32,100 bases of DNA from a virus. A program made the translations under genes and the position numbers. How positions within the stretch are numbered: position 1 is the first letter of the stretch; each line of letters begins with the position of its first letter. The notes under the pieces are model-generated. The model was not told the origin of the DNA and did not search any database. It saw only the letters and a program-made list of their open reading frames with translations. Positions 17,523 to 24,964 of this stretch are shown here, piece by piece. The stretch is from positions 1 to 32,100 of IMG/VR virus record IMGVR_UViG_3300021197_001863; one strand, 5' to 3'.

Positions 17523-18085
17523 TGGCTAGTAACATAGTACCAGGAAACATAGACGAAACATATCCTAAAGCAGGACAGGACAATAGCTCTCAGGGTTTTA
17601 GAGATAATTTTTTAGCGATCAAAAATAATTTTACCGAGGCCGTAACTGAAATAGTAAATCTACAGACAAACAAGGCAAATTTGAATGCCGCTAGTGATTT
17701 TACAGAAAATGAAGTAAGAAGGGCAAAGTTCAAAGACACATCAGAAACCATCTATGGTCATGGCAGTGTATCTAGTGGAAGTGTAACGTTGGATCATGAG
17801 AATGGTCATTACCAAACTTTAACCGTAACAGCAGACACCACCTTTGCATTCAGTAACTTTCCATCTGGTGCATTGGGTAGAATAATATTAGATATCACAG
17901 TAGCACCAGCATCAACAGGTATACTTACTTTCCCAAGTGCTGTGATCAAGGCAGATAATGTCACAGGCAGTGACGGAACATCAGATCAGGTAACTATAGG
18001 ATTGGGCAGGGCATTGTTTGAATTCATGTCACCAGATGGTGGCACAACTGTGCTAATGCACCAACTGGGCAAACAGTACGTATAA
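17522..18085 (+). CDS. Short fibre-like structural protein E (187 aa)
   Basis: The N-terminus has QGFRDNFLAIKNNFTEAVTE, a diverged form of the signature at the start of fibres A-D, followed by a short helical linker (residues 30-60). The remaining about 120 residues form a single beta-sandwich resembling the C-terminal tip of fibre A (TLTVTADTTFAFSNFPSGAL, then a DGGTTVLMHQ end). It thus looks like a fibre with the shaft removed, joining an attachment domain directly to a tip. The start overlaps the preceding stop (TAATG). It could cap or connect the longer fibres; this is inference. Confidence 0.75.
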   Translation: MASNIVPGNIDETYPKAGQDNSSQGFRDNFLAIKNNFTEAVTEIVNLQTNKANLNAASDFTENEVRRAKFKDTSETIYGHGSVSSGSVTLDHENGHYQTLTVTADTTFAFSNFPSGALGRIILDITVAPASTGILTFPSAVIKADNVTGSDGTSDQVTIGLGRALFEFMSPDGGTTVLMHQLGKQYV

Positions 18086-18100
18086 TAACTAAGGAGTCTA

Positions 18101-18352
18101 ATGTACTTCCATCCATTACAAGAAGAGATAGGCAACATGTCAGAGGAAGAAATCTCGAAACGTATAAAAGAGTTGAACAGGAAGGTTGCTATAGCGAGAC
18201 GTGGACGTAATCCTGAACTGCTTTTCAATCTGCAACACGCATTAAAGACTTACCAAGATGCCATCAGACAGAGACGTATAGAAGAATGGCACAAGAACAA
18301 TAAGAAATTGAGGAACGAACCAGACCTTGGTGACCTGGTCAACATCGACTAG
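18101..18352 (+). CDS. Small basic helical protein (83 aa)
   Basis: A strong Shine-Dalgarno (AAGGAG) lies seven bases before ATG 18101. The protein is almost entirely helical and Lys/Arg/Glu-rich, with ISKRIKELNRKVAIARRGRN and LQHALKTYQDAIRQRRIEEW as likely coiled-coil helices. It carries no cysteine, membrane or signal motif. Its position between virion genes and the 18365 group suggests a structural or assembly role. The family is not recognised. Confidence 0.65.
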   Translation: MYFHPLQEEIGNMSEEEISKRIKELNRKVAIARRGRNPELLFNLQHALKTYQDAIRQRRIEEWHKNNKKLRNEPDLGDLVNID

Positions 18353-18358
18353 TAAATA
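18351..18358 (+). promoter_or_regulatory. Weak late promoter motif (AGTAAATA)
   Basis: AGTAAATA matches TATAAATA at six of eight bases. It overlaps the stop of the 18101 gene and lies only six bases before ATG 18365, with no Shine-Dalgarno. This is the same geometry as the sites before 24491 and 25727. Confidence 0.35.
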
Positions 18359-18364
18359 GTTTTG

Positions 18365-19000
18365 ATGTCAAACACATTTTCTTGGAAGACAAAATTCAAA
18401 AGCATAATCATAGTTGACGGTGAACTGTTCGCCAATGAGTACAACCTGAAAGTATCACTGACTCCTCACACTGCTAGTCTAAAAGAACAGACAGAATATT
18501 TTGAACGTTTAAAAAATCTATTCGAACAGGTTTTTGGTAACACAATAACGACCTGGAGGGACGAACCCCTTTACCATACATTAAAGAAAAGTACAACAAA
18601 TAGATTCATTGAATTACCAAAGCCACCCTATGACCAGATCATGGCCGCGGTGTGTTTCTGTAAGGCCAACAGCATACTGGACAGCAAGATCGTAATAAAT
18701 CACATAGATCTGAGTTCATGGCAGGGAGATGGTATTACCTACACGGTTGACAAAGACAGCAAAGAGCTTATACTATTAGACAGACCCGATTGGTTCTCAG
18801 CGAAGTTCAGCAAATTTGATCCATGGTGGTTAAGGGCAGACACGGCAACATATGATCAAGAACTTGACAAAGGCATCTACACAGGACATTTCAGTTGGAA
18901 CACTCAAGAGATTCCTGTTGACAAGAAGCACGAGTATCATGCTAAAATATTTGAGTTCCAACCAAAGGTTTTAGATGGCGGCAAAGACAAAAATAAATGA
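18365..19000 (+). CDS. Conserved T4-like marine phage protein of unknown function (211 aa)
   Basis: This 211-residue soluble protein starts at ATG 18365 (a TTG one codon earlier is ignored). Features include an N-terminal beta-strand (FKSIIIVDGEL), a helical stretch around residues 38-60, and an aromatic/charged C-terminal half with DRPDWFSAKFSKFDPWWLRA. From memory, similar proteins sit beside the 173-residue polymerase-like protein in cyanomyoviruses; no function is known to me. It overlaps the next gene by 26 bases, so the two are probably translated together. Confidence 0.65.
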   Translation: MSNTFSWKTKFKSIIIVDGELFANEYNLKVSLTPHTASLKEQTEYFERLKNLFEQVFGNTITTWRDEPLYHTLKKSTTNRFIELPKPPYDQIMAAVCFCKANSILDSKIVINHIDLSSWQGDGITYTVDKDSKELILLDRPDWFSAKFSKFDPWWLRADTATYDQELDKGIYTGHFSWNTQEIPVDKKHEYHAKIFEFQPKVLDGGKDKNK

Positions 19001-19496
19001 TCACGGTGATGTGATATTCTCTGAAGAGGATGTCATTGAGTTACTTTACACAGATCCAAATTTCGACATATCAAAACTATACTTCGACAGCATAGACAAG
19101 TATTCCCACAATCTTAAAGAACTGGGCATAGACCTGCCTGTGATCAAAACAGCACCCGAGAGACCAATACCCGCAGAGTTCGACAAACAGAACTGTGACA
19201 AATGGCATATGCCTGAAAGTTATTACCAAATAAATGTTTTACAATGGTTGCTTGATAAATGTCAGAACGATGAAGAAAAATTACGAGTGCAGACCGAGTA
19301 TGATCTGTTCGAGAAGAAACAATTCATACGTGTGCTACAGTTTTTAATTTACTTTGTGGACACACTCAGAGCGAACAACATGGTCTGGGGAGTAGGACGT
19401 GGTAGTAGTGTGGCCAGTTTCTGCTTGTTCTTAATAGGCGTACACAAGATCAATCCCATGTTGTACAATTTGGACATCACCGAATTTTTGAGATGA
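18975..19496 (+). CDS. Truncated DNA polymerase III alpha (C-family)-like protein
   Basis: The C-terminal about 65 residues of this 173-residue protein resemble the start of the palm of bacterial DnaE. YDLFEKKQF...LIYFVDTLRANNM matches the helix before the nucleotide-binding loop, GVGRGSSVASFCLFLIGVHK (139-158) matches GPGRGSxxGSxVxYxLGIT, and LDITEFLR matches LxFERFLN. It stops just before the PDxDxD catalytic aspartates, so it cannot polymerise as DnaE does. The N-terminal half (1-105) is unrelated and acidic. The gene is complete, with no sign of frameshift. Similar short proteins occur, from memory, in T4-like cyanophages. A decoy, regulator or processing role is possible; none is demonstrated. 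Confidence 0.7.
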   Translation: MAAKTKINDHGDVIFSEEDVIELLYTDPNFDISKLYFDSIDKYSHNLKELGIDLPVIKTAPERPIPAEFDKQNCDKWHMPESYYQINVLQWLLDKCQNDEEKLRVQTEYDLFEKKQFIRVLQFLIYFVDTLRANNMVWGVGRGSSVASFCLFLIGVHKINPMLYNLDITEFLR

Positions 19497-19523
19497 TAAG
19501 TAATAGTAATAGGAGCATATAAT

Positions 19524-19910
19524 ATGGTAGCAAGAGCACCCAGAAAAAGAATGTACAGGACCATGCAAGGACGTATGGTGGACATAGAAAAACTTAGATC
19601 GGCCAACGAGTCAGTACAGGCAGTTGGTAACATGAATGTTAATGCCAAGGGAGATGTGTTAGGAGCAGGTGGAAAGGTGGTCACACCAAAGGAGCAGATT
19701 ATCAAAAAATACTACGAACAGCCAAAAGGCATGGTCAGTGACACACCAAGCAAAGGCAAACCAATGCCAGCACCAAAGGCAGAGCCTGTAAAGACAGTGC
19801 AGAAAATGACACCAGTTGCGGCCAAGCCAACCCCAAAAAAAACAGAAAAACCTAAAGCAGAGAGCAAGGCTAAAAAAGGCATAGACGCGGCACTTGACGG
19901 ACTGGAATAA
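19524..19910 (+). CDS. Small Lys/Pro/Ala-rich protein of unknown function (128 aa)
   Basis: The Shine-Dalgarno AGGAG (19511-19515) precedes ATG 19524. Residues 1-65 form a conserved-looking basic domain (MQGRMVDIEKLRSANESVQA, then GNMNVNAKGDVLGAGGKVV). Residues 75-120 are a low-complexity tail of Lys, Pro and Ala (KPMPAPKAEPVK, KPTPKKTEKPKAESKAKK), likely disordered and able to bind nucleic acid or acidic proteins, ending in an acidic amphipathic DAALDGLE. From memory, relatives exist in cyanomyoviruses as unknown or virion-associated proteins. The tail encodes the -35 region of the groES promoter. Confidence 0.65.
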   Translation: MVARAPRKRMYRTMQGRMVDIEKLRSANESVQAVGNMNVNAKGDVLGAGGKVVTPKEQIIKKYYEQPKGMVSDTPSKGKPMPAPKAEPVKTVQKMTPVAAKPTPKKTEKPKAESKAKKGIDAALDGLE

Positions 19911-19922
19911 ATCTGTTAAAAT
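19894..19922 (+). promoter_or_regulatory. Sigma70-type promoter upstream of groES
   Basis: TTGACG (19894-19899), a 17-base spacer and TAAAAT (19917-19922), with an extended -10 TG at 19914-19915. The -10 ends nine bases before ATG 19932. The elements lie in the end of the preceding gene and in the gap. Confidence 0.6.
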
Positions 19923-19931
19923 AATCCTATA

Positions 19932-20375
19932 ATGGGACAACTAGAAGATTTACAAGCAAAAGGTTTTGGATCACACGGAGGTAAGGAATACACCGTTGAT
20001 TACGACATAACACCACTCAAAAAAAGAGTGTTGGTGTCGGACATGCACTTTGGTGAGACAAAGACCAAGGGCGGAATCATACTCACAGACGACGACGGAT
20101 CAGAGGGTGGAATACATCCTAGATGGGGTAAAGTTTATGCCATCGGTAATCAACAGGAAGACGTCAAAGTAGGAGAGTGGGTAATGGTGTCACATGGACG
20201 TTGGAGCAGGGGATTCAAGATCAAGAAAAAAGGTGTTGAACTAGAAGTCAGAATGATTGACGAAAATGACATACTCCTTGTGTCGGACGAGGAACCAGAT
20301 CAGAACAGAATGCAGGCAGGTTACATCAACACAGGCGGTGCCCGACAGATGACCAAACTACCTGGAAATGACTGA
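19932..20375 (+). CDS. GroES-like co-chaperonin (gp31-like)
   Basis: This 147-residue protein has a Cpn10 fold signature: ITPLKKRVLVSDMHF, then a mobile loop GETKTKGGIILTDDDGSEGG (about residues 42-61) matching GroES ETKSAGGIVLT, then GKVYAIGN and VKVGEWVMVSHG. It should cap host GroEL, as T4 gp31 and bacterial GroES do, to fold phage proteins such as the capsid protein. About 20 extra residues at the N-terminus and 25 at the C-terminus exceed bacterial GroES (about 97 residues). A sigma70-type promoter upstream implies expression by unmodified host polymerase, and the gene overlaps the next by eight bases. Confidence 0.85.
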   Translation: MGQLEDLQAKGFGSHGGKEYTVDYDITPLKKRVLVSDMHFGETKTKGGIILTDDDGSEGGIHPRWGKVYAIGNQQEDVKVGEWVMVSHGRWSRGFKIKKKGVELEVRMIDENDILLVSDEEPDQNRMQAGYINTGGARQMTKLPGND

Positions 20376-21246
20376 TTCTAAACTACCACAACATATTCTT
20401 GATGAGGACCGCTTAGGTGTAGGATGGCTTCCTCCTTACTCAAATGACCGACAGTTATTGCAGGCACGAATAAATTTTTATAAAAATATAAAAAACGAAA
20501 CAATGCAATATATCACCTGTGAATACAAAGATTTTATTAATGCTTTTGAACGTTCACTCAGTTTGAATAAAAACATTTCAATCAAAGGATTAGACGAATT
20601 CAAACAAAAAGATGTTATCACGGGATGTCAAGATTTCATAAATCAAATTATCATGACACACGGGCTTAATAACATTCAGGTCCTGAGCGGAGGATACGGA
20701 TATTACAAACGTTTAAATCCTGAATTTCGTTTTGTAACACTGGACACACTAGAAGCAGGCAAACCATTAATATTAGAATATCCATTCTCAGGCAACGGAG
20801 CCAAACACCCAGATTTCTATAAATTAATAGAAAAATCAAATGACCTCGGAATAGATGTGTATCTAGACTGTGCTTGGTTACCATCATCATGGGAAATGAC
20901 TCTTGACCTGAATCAATCTTGCATCAAAGGAATTGCAATGAGTCTAAGCAAATGCTTCGGACTACATTGGTCTAGAATTGGAGTGAGGTGGATGAAAGTA
21001 ATGACAGAGGACACCATATCTATAGAAAACAAATTTAGAATGACATCTTTCCCAAATCTCATGATAGGGAAATACTATCTAGATCGTTTCCCTATGGATT
21101 TTTTAGTGGAAAAATACAAAGACAAATATTTCAAAATATGCAAAAAGTTAGATCTTGTCCCAACTAACAATATAGTCAGTGCATACAGCAACAAAAAGGA
21201 ATCAATGGTGGGTGTTGCAAACGCCCTCATAAAATACGATGAATAA
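20368..21246 (+). CDS. Divergent PLP aminotransferase-like protein 1 (fold type I)
   Basis: This 292-residue protein has the core landmarks of fold-type-I aminotransferases: LSGGYGYYKR, the NPTG-equivalent EYPFSGNG (137-144), VYLDCAW with D167 in the place of the pyridine-N Asp, and SLSKCFG with K195 as the likely PLP lysine, followed by R203-I-G. It is about 100 residues shorter than usual, apparently lacking most of the small C-terminal domain. It is a paralogue of the protein at 26747: both share PFS..G, SLSK.F...RIG.R and a FP.D/YP.D...KY motif. Substrate unknown. The gene is visibly more AT-rich than its neighbours (A-runs, AAT/AAA codons), hinting at acquisition. It overlaps groES by eight bases. 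Confidence 0.65.
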   Translation: MTDSKLPQHILDEDRLGVGWLPPYSNDRQLLQARINFYKNIKNETMQYITCEYKDFINAFERSLSLNKNISIKGLDEFKQKDVITGCQDFINQIIMTHGLNNIQVLSGGYGYYKRLNPEFRFVTLDTLEAGKPLILEYPFSGNGAKHPDFYKLIEKSNDLGIDVYLDCAWLPSSWEMTLDLNQSCIKGIAMSLSKCFGLHWSRIGVRWMKVMTEDTISIENKFRMTSFPNLMIGKYYLDRFPMDFLVEKYKDKYFKICKKLDLVPTNNIVSAYSNKKESMVGVANALIKYDE

Positions 21247-21490
21247 GTTACCATTACACACTTGTTACGTCTGCAACACACAATTCTTAAACGCAATATA
21301 CTGGTACGACAGTCTTTTTGATACGAAGTACGATAAGAGAATAATCAGACCTTTCTGTGGTCCACCTTGTGCCAACAAGTACAGAGAGATGTCAGATGTA
21401 AACAACTACCCACAACGCAAACCTTTGCCAAGAGGAGAAGAATGGCAATTGATACAAGACATCAACAACATTGAATATGAAACAGATTAA
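21239..21490 (+). CDS. Small zinc-finger-like protein (83 aa)
   Basis: The start overlaps the end of the aminotransferase-like gene by eight bases. Two cysteine pairs, CYVCNTQF near the N-terminus and FCGPPCANKY near residue 40, suggest a zinc-binding site of the CxxC...CxxxC type, as in small phage or treble-clef proteins. The C-terminal half is acidic and charged. It overlaps the following ParB-like gene by 14 bases. Function unknown; DNA- or protein-binding is plausible. Confidence 0.6.
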   Translation: MNKLPLHTCYVCNTQFLNAIYWYDSLFDTKYDKRIIRPFCGPPCANKYREMSDVNNYPQRKPLPRGEEWQLIQDINNIEYETD

Positions 21491-21866
21491 AATAAAAAAA
21501 GTAAAAGTAGAAATAGACCGACTAGTCACAATGGCGGAGATGGGACTAGGTGTAGAACGTCCTCTTAACAAAGAGAAAAGAACTTGGATAAGCAAGTTGA
21601 AGAAGGACGGTGCATGGGATCCAATACTTGTGACCCCTATAAAAGATTCGGGATACTACCTATTGACAGATGGATGGCACAGGGTACAGGCCGCGACAGC
21701 ACTGAAAAGAAAAACAATAAATGCGTTACAATTACCAGCAAATGTAGGACTGAGCATGGCCAAGGCCAACAAGATCTTGCGTGACATTGACAGAGAACAC
21801 GGATTCAAACTGCATTGTAGTGACATCATCGGACACTGGGCCATGATGGAAACACTGCTGGACTAG
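21477..21866 (+). CDS. ParB/sulfiredoxin-like domain protein
   Basis: This 129-residue protein starts at ATG 21477 within the previous gene's end. The centre reads DPILVTPIKDSGYYLLTDGW followed by HRVQAATALKRKT, matching the ParB N-terminal domain pattern (P..V.. then DG.HR..AA). Such domains bind nucleotides (CTP in ParB) or act as nucleases and regulators in phages. There is no helix-turn-helix domain for parS binding, so partitioning is unlikely. Its stop codon forms part of the -35 element of the next promoter. Function unknown beyond the domain. Confidence 0.7.
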   Translation: MKQIKIKKVKVEIDRLVTMAEMGLGVERPLNKEKRTWISKLKKDGAWDPILVTPIKDSGYYLLTDGWHRVQAATALKRKTINALQLPANVGLSMAKANKILRDIDREHGFKLHCSDIIGHWAMMETLLD

Positions 21867-21891
21867 ACAGATCACAGATACCTGCTATAAT
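21864..21891 (+). promoter_or_regulatory. Sigma70-type extended -10 promoter upstream of uvdE
   Basis: TAGACA (21864-21869), a 16-base spacer and a perfect TATAAT (21886-21891) preceded by TGc (21883-21885). The TAG of the -35 is the stop codon of the ParB-like gene. The -10 ends six bases before ATG 21898, so the message is probably leaderless. Confidence 0.7.
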
Positions 21892-21897
21892 AAACAC

Positions 21898-22941
21898 ATG
21901 GTACAACGTTTTGGTTTCTGTTGCAAATGGCTCAATGACACCAGTGAATTTGGTGGCATGAAAGTCAATGCAAAAGACAGGGACCTTAATGGCAGATCAA
22001 CTACAATGCGTTGGCTTCGTGAACACAAGGATGAAGCAGTACAACGACAGTGGGACATAATGACCCACAACACAACGGCCGCACGTAGATTGATTGAACG
22101 TGTGGGCACACTTCCACCCAACCGTAGGATGGTGCGTCTCGGTAGCGAGATGCTACAAGGCTACACAGAGAAGGACTGGAAGTCTTGGTGGCAACAACCC
22201 GACATACAGAGTCACCTAGAAGATTTATTCGCACCGGTCGGTGAGATGGCCAGGAAACTAGATGTCAAGGTCAGTTTCCATCCTGGACAATTCTGTGTGC
22301 TGGCAAGTGCCACTCCTGACATAGTTGAACGTAGCATAGAAGAATTTGAATACCATGCGGACATGGCACGTTGGATGGGTTTTGGCAAATCATTCCAAGA
22401 CGGTTGCAAGATAAACGTACACATCTCTGGCAAGCAAGGGCCTGATGGCATCATAAAAGCATTGCCCAGACTATCGCCCGAAGCAAGGAACCTGATCACA
22501 ATAGAAAATGACGAGATGAGTCATGGACTGGAACAGTCGTTGATGCTGGAGAAACATCTAGCATTGGTTCTGGACATACATCACCATTGGATAAGAGATG
22601 AAGAATACATTGAGGCAACAGATGACAGGGTCAAACGTGTGATAGATTCTTGGCGTGGACAGAGACCAAGTATGCACTATTCGTATTCTAGGGATGAACA
22701 CCTGGCAGTTGCAGGACTTGGCGACCGGACACACACGGAGATGCACGACATCAAGATGTTGCTAGAACGTGGTTGCAAGAAGCAGAAACTGAGAGCACAC
22801 TCGGATCTATTACCAAACAGGAAGGTAAATGACTGGGCACTGTCATTTTCAGAAAACTTTGACATACAGGTAGAAGCCAAAGGAAAAAACATGGCAACCG
22901 AACAATTATATAGACAAGCGAAGGAAACTTCTGTAATATAA
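21898..22941 (+). CDS. UV damage endonuclease (UvdE/UvsE family)
   Basis: This 347-residue TIM-barrel endonuclease would nick DNA 5' to cyclobutane dimers and 6-4 photoproducts. Family landmarks are RFGFCC at the N-terminus, RLGSEM, SFHPGQFCVLAS (H128), the metal-ligand region with E203 in LITIENDEM, and VLDIHHHW (D226, H228-H230). The C-terminus (WALSFSENFDIQVEAKGKN) is typical of UvdE. The length fits the family. Such enzymes are known from cyanophages and suit sunlit surface water. It is the first gene of an early-type transcript with the clamp loader (next ATG five bases downstream). Confidence 0.9.
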   Translation: MVQRFGFCCKWLNDTSEFGGMKVNAKDRDLNGRSTTMRWLREHKDEAVQRQWDIMTHNTTAARRLIERVGTLPPNRRMVRLGSEMLQGYTEKDWKSWWQQPDIQSHLEDLFAPVGEMARKLDVKVSFHPGQFCVLASATPDIVERSIEEFEYHADMARWMGFGKSFQDGCKINVHISGKQGPDGIIKALPRLSPEARNLITIENDEMSHGLEQSLMLEKHLALVLDIHHHWIRDEEYIEATDDRVKRVIDSWRGQRPSMHYSYSRDEHLAVAGLGDRTHTEMHDIKMLLERGCKKQKLRAHSDLLPNRKVNDWALSFSENFDIQVEAKGKNMATEQLYRQAKETSVI

Positions 22942-22946
22942 CACAT

Positions 22947-23873
22947 ATGAAAGATTTATGGGTAGAAAAATACAGACCTAAGACTCTGAAAGAGTACGTG
23001 GTCAGAGACGAAGCACAACGACAACAGATACAATCTTGGATTGACGACAAAGCGATCCCACACTTGCTATTGAGTGGTGCACCAGGGGTGGGTAAGACCA
23101 CACTGGCGAAGGTGTTGTTTGGAGAACTGGATGTCAGCAGTTATGACATCTTGGAGATAAATGCTTCAAGGGAAAACTCCGTTGACACGGTAAGAGAGAA
23201 GATCAACAACTTCGTACAGATCATGCCATTTGGTGATTACAAATATGTATTACTAGATGAAGCAGACTACATGAGTCCAAACGGACAGGCGGCATTACGT
23301 GGTGTGATGGAGATGTATCACACGTCAGCGAGATTCATATTGACTTGCAACTATCCCAACAGGGTGATACCAGCACTACACAGCAGATGTCAAGGCTTCC
23401 ACATGGAGACCATTGACAAGACAGAATTTACAGCGAGGGCATGTGAGATACTGATACAGGAAGGAATCACTCCAGATATAGAAATACTAGACACCTATGT
23501 TAAGGCCAGTTATCCTGACATGCGGAAGTGTATCAATATGTTACAACAGAATTGCAGAGATGGTAAACTGATGCCACCAGCATCAGGTGATTCAGGACAA
23601 CAGGACTACAGATTGCAGATGGTGGACCTATTCAAGCAAGGCAAAATACAAGAAGCAAGGAAACTTGTGTGTGCCCAGGCGAGGCCAGAAGAGTGCGAGG
23701 AGATATACAGATGGCTGTATGACAACTTGGAGATCATATCTACAGACGAGGACAATCAAGACAAAGCAGTCTTAATAATCAAACAAGGACTAGTGGATCA
23801 TTCATTTGTTGCTGATCCTGAAATAAATCTAGCAAGTGTAATGATTAAACTCGCAAGGTTGGGCAATGGGTAG
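22947..23873 (+). CDS. Clamp-loader ATPase (RFC small subunit / T4 gp44-like)
   Basis: This 308-residue AAA+ protein has an RFC box at the N-terminus (LWVEKYRPKTL), Walker A GAPGVGKTT (44-52), Walker B VLLDEAD (101-107), sensor 1 TCN (133-135) and the arginine-finger motif SRC (146-148). It should load the sliding clamp on primer-template DNA. The sequence resembles archaeal/eukaryotic RFC-S and marine T4-like phage loaders more than T4 gp44 itself. The C-terminal domain (about 200-308) is the collar. The expected small partner (gp62) is not recognised in this window. It overlaps the next gene by eight bases. Confidence 0.9.
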   Translation: MKDLWVEKYRPKTLKEYVVRDEAQRQQIQSWIDDKAIPHLLLSGAPGVGKTTLAKVLFGELDVSSYDILEINASRENSVDTVREKINNFVQIMPFGDYKYVLLDEADYMSPNGQAALRGVMEMYHTSARFILTCNYPNRVIPALHSRCQGFHMETIDKTEFTARACEILIQEGITPDIEILDTYVKASYPDMRKCINMLQQNCRDGKLMPPASGDSGQQDYRLQMVDLFKQGKIQEARKLVCAQARPEECEEIYRWLYDNLEIISTDEDNQDKAVLIIKQGLVDHSFVADPEINLASVMIKLARLGNG

Positions 23874-24138
23874 TAAGCACAACAAAAAAAGATACCTGAT
23901 TGTAAAGTACAGCCTAAACATGCAAGGCACATATGACGAGCTTATAGAACTTTCCAAGAAAAATGTTGGTCCAGGCAAGTTAGTCCAATCGGGTGTAGTA
24001 CTAGACCTTATCGATAAAGAAGTCTTAAAGTGCGAAGTACCCGGTCAGCCAAATCTAGTTGATCATATTTCATACGATACAGTATATAAACATTTCTATA
24101 AAACTTATGGAAATATGCTAGATCAGTTTATGAAATAG
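23866..24138 (+). CDS. Small protein downstream of the clamp loader (90 aa)
   Basis: This 90-residue basic protein overlaps the clamp-loader stop by eight bases. By position it could be the second clamp-loader subunit (T4 gp62), but gp62 is about twice as long and I see no sequence match. It has a beta-strand start (KKRYLIVKYSL), a central helix and a C-terminal amphipathic helix (YDTVYKHFYKTYGNMLDQF). Location suggests a replication role only by association. Confidence 0.65.
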   Translation: MGSKHNKKRYLIVKYSLNMQGTYDELIELSKKNVGPGKLVQSGVVLDLIDKEVLKCEVPGQPNLVDHISYDTVYKHFYKTYGNMLDQFMK

Positions 24139-24370
24139 CCTGATTGTACATCCGCTTGAGCATGGCCAATTGACTGGCTTTCCATAATCTCATCAATACC
24201 CTTCTTCTACGTCTGTCCTTCTGTTTCCTTATCTTGAGCCAATTCTGATTCTGCATATACAAGTTCACACGCTTGTCGTACACTCGTTTCTTCCTCATTA
24301 GTTTCCATAGTTTGCGTTGGAATAAAGGTCGCATTTGTAGGCCGTTTGATGATAACATAAGGTTCCTCAT
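24128..24370 (-). CDS. Possible small highly basic protein (80 aa)
   Basis: This minus-strand frame is extremely basic (KRRRRR-type runs and RKLWKLMRKKR) with tryptophans. It overlaps frame 24207-24413 in another reading frame, and its end overlaps the end of the 23866 gene convergently. No Shine-Dalgarno is clear. Codons look ordinary for this genome. Either this frame, the overlapping one, or both as a coupled pair could be real. Confidence 0.35.
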   Translation of the reverse strand: MRNLMLSSNGLQMRPLFQRKLWKLMRKKRVYDKRVNLYMQNQNWLKIRKQKDRRRRRVLMRLWKASQLAMLKRMYNQAIS

Positions 24371-24413
24371 AGGTTGTGGTTGATTTTGATCTGACGTGTC
24401 TTTGTCGACTCAT
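24207..24413 (-). CDS. Possible small protein of unknown function (68 aa)
   Basis: This minus-strand frame starts at ATG 24413 with balanced composition: a basic N-terminus (MSRQRHVRSKSTTTYEEP), then an acidic Thr/Glu/Gln-rich C-terminus. The composition looks more like a normal protein than the overlapping basic frame 24128-24370. No family or Shine-Dalgarno is visible. Between this gene and the 24491 start is a 77-base gap holding a late promoter in the other direction. Confidence 0.4.
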   Translation of the reverse strand: MSRQRHVRSKSTTTYEEPYVIIKRPTNATFIPTQTMETNEEETSVRQACELVYAESELAQDKETEGQT

Positions 24414-24476
24414 GTACAAATACTTAAGATCAAATTTCCAAATTAAGTATGCATATTTTACAACACAGATATTTAG

Positions 24477-24484
24477 GATAAATA
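24477..24484 (+). promoter_or_regulatory. T4-type late promoter motif (GATAAATA)
   Basis: GATAAATA lies six bases before ATG 24491, with no Shine-Dalgarno between. Transcription from a T4-type late site would start close to the ATG. Confidence 0.65.
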
Positions 24485-24490
24485 AGAACT

Positions 24491-24964
24491 ATGCATGACG
24501 TCTTAGACATAATCAAAAACGTACAATCTTTATACGCAGTAGGCCCTACTTTAGGCATATTGAAAGACTTCGAGAGAGTCGTAGACGAGCTAGACGTGTA
24601 CGTGTTCCAGAATTGGGAAGACGGAGAATTACTTTCAGGTCCGATCGATTCAAGACACTTCGTGACATGTTCATTCATGTGGCCAGCGGACAAGATGCCA
24701 GATCCAGCCGGTGGCAAGAGATTGCTAGACAAGGGTTGCAAAGTGACATACAAGAAAGACGAGTTATTGAAACCCAGACAGATCAAAGGGCCAGAGGATT
24801 ACAGGCCAGGCACTACCAAAGGAAAAATTGATGCACATGACATATGGGTAGTCGAAATAAAAATGCCAAAGAACTTAATGGGAAACATGAAGCATGGCCA
24901 GGACGAAATCGAAACACAGGACGCACCATCTATAGATTTAGGTAACACAAATGAAATTAGTTAA
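24491..24964 (+). CDS. Conserved phage protein of unknown function (157 aa), late gene
   Basis: The start follows a late promoter motif by six bases. The protein opens with a helix (VLDIIKNVQSLYAVGPTLGI), then a core with VYVFQNWEDGELLSGP and VTCSFMWPADKMPDPAGGKR, ending in a charged tail. It contains no enzyme motif. It overlaps the next gene by 14 bases, so the two form a unit. I recall similar pairs in T4-like marine phages without assigned function. Late expression suggests a virion or assembly role; this is inference. Confidence 0.65.
   Translation: MHDVLDIIKNVQSLYAVGPTLGILKDFERVVDELDVYVFQNWEDGELLSGPIDSRHFVTCSFMWPADKMPDPAGGKRLLDKGCKVTYKKDELLKPRQIKGPEDYRPGTTKGKIDAHDIWVVEIKMPKNLMGNMKHGQDEIETQDAPSIDLGNTNEIS

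Noticed and set aside
18081-18086. TATAAT overlapping the stop of fibre gene E
   Set aside because: No matching -35; the following gene has a strong Shine-Dalgarno and is probably co-transcribed.
23866-24138. Clamp loader small subunit gp62 by position
   Set aside because: About half the expected length and no sequence resemblance that I can see.
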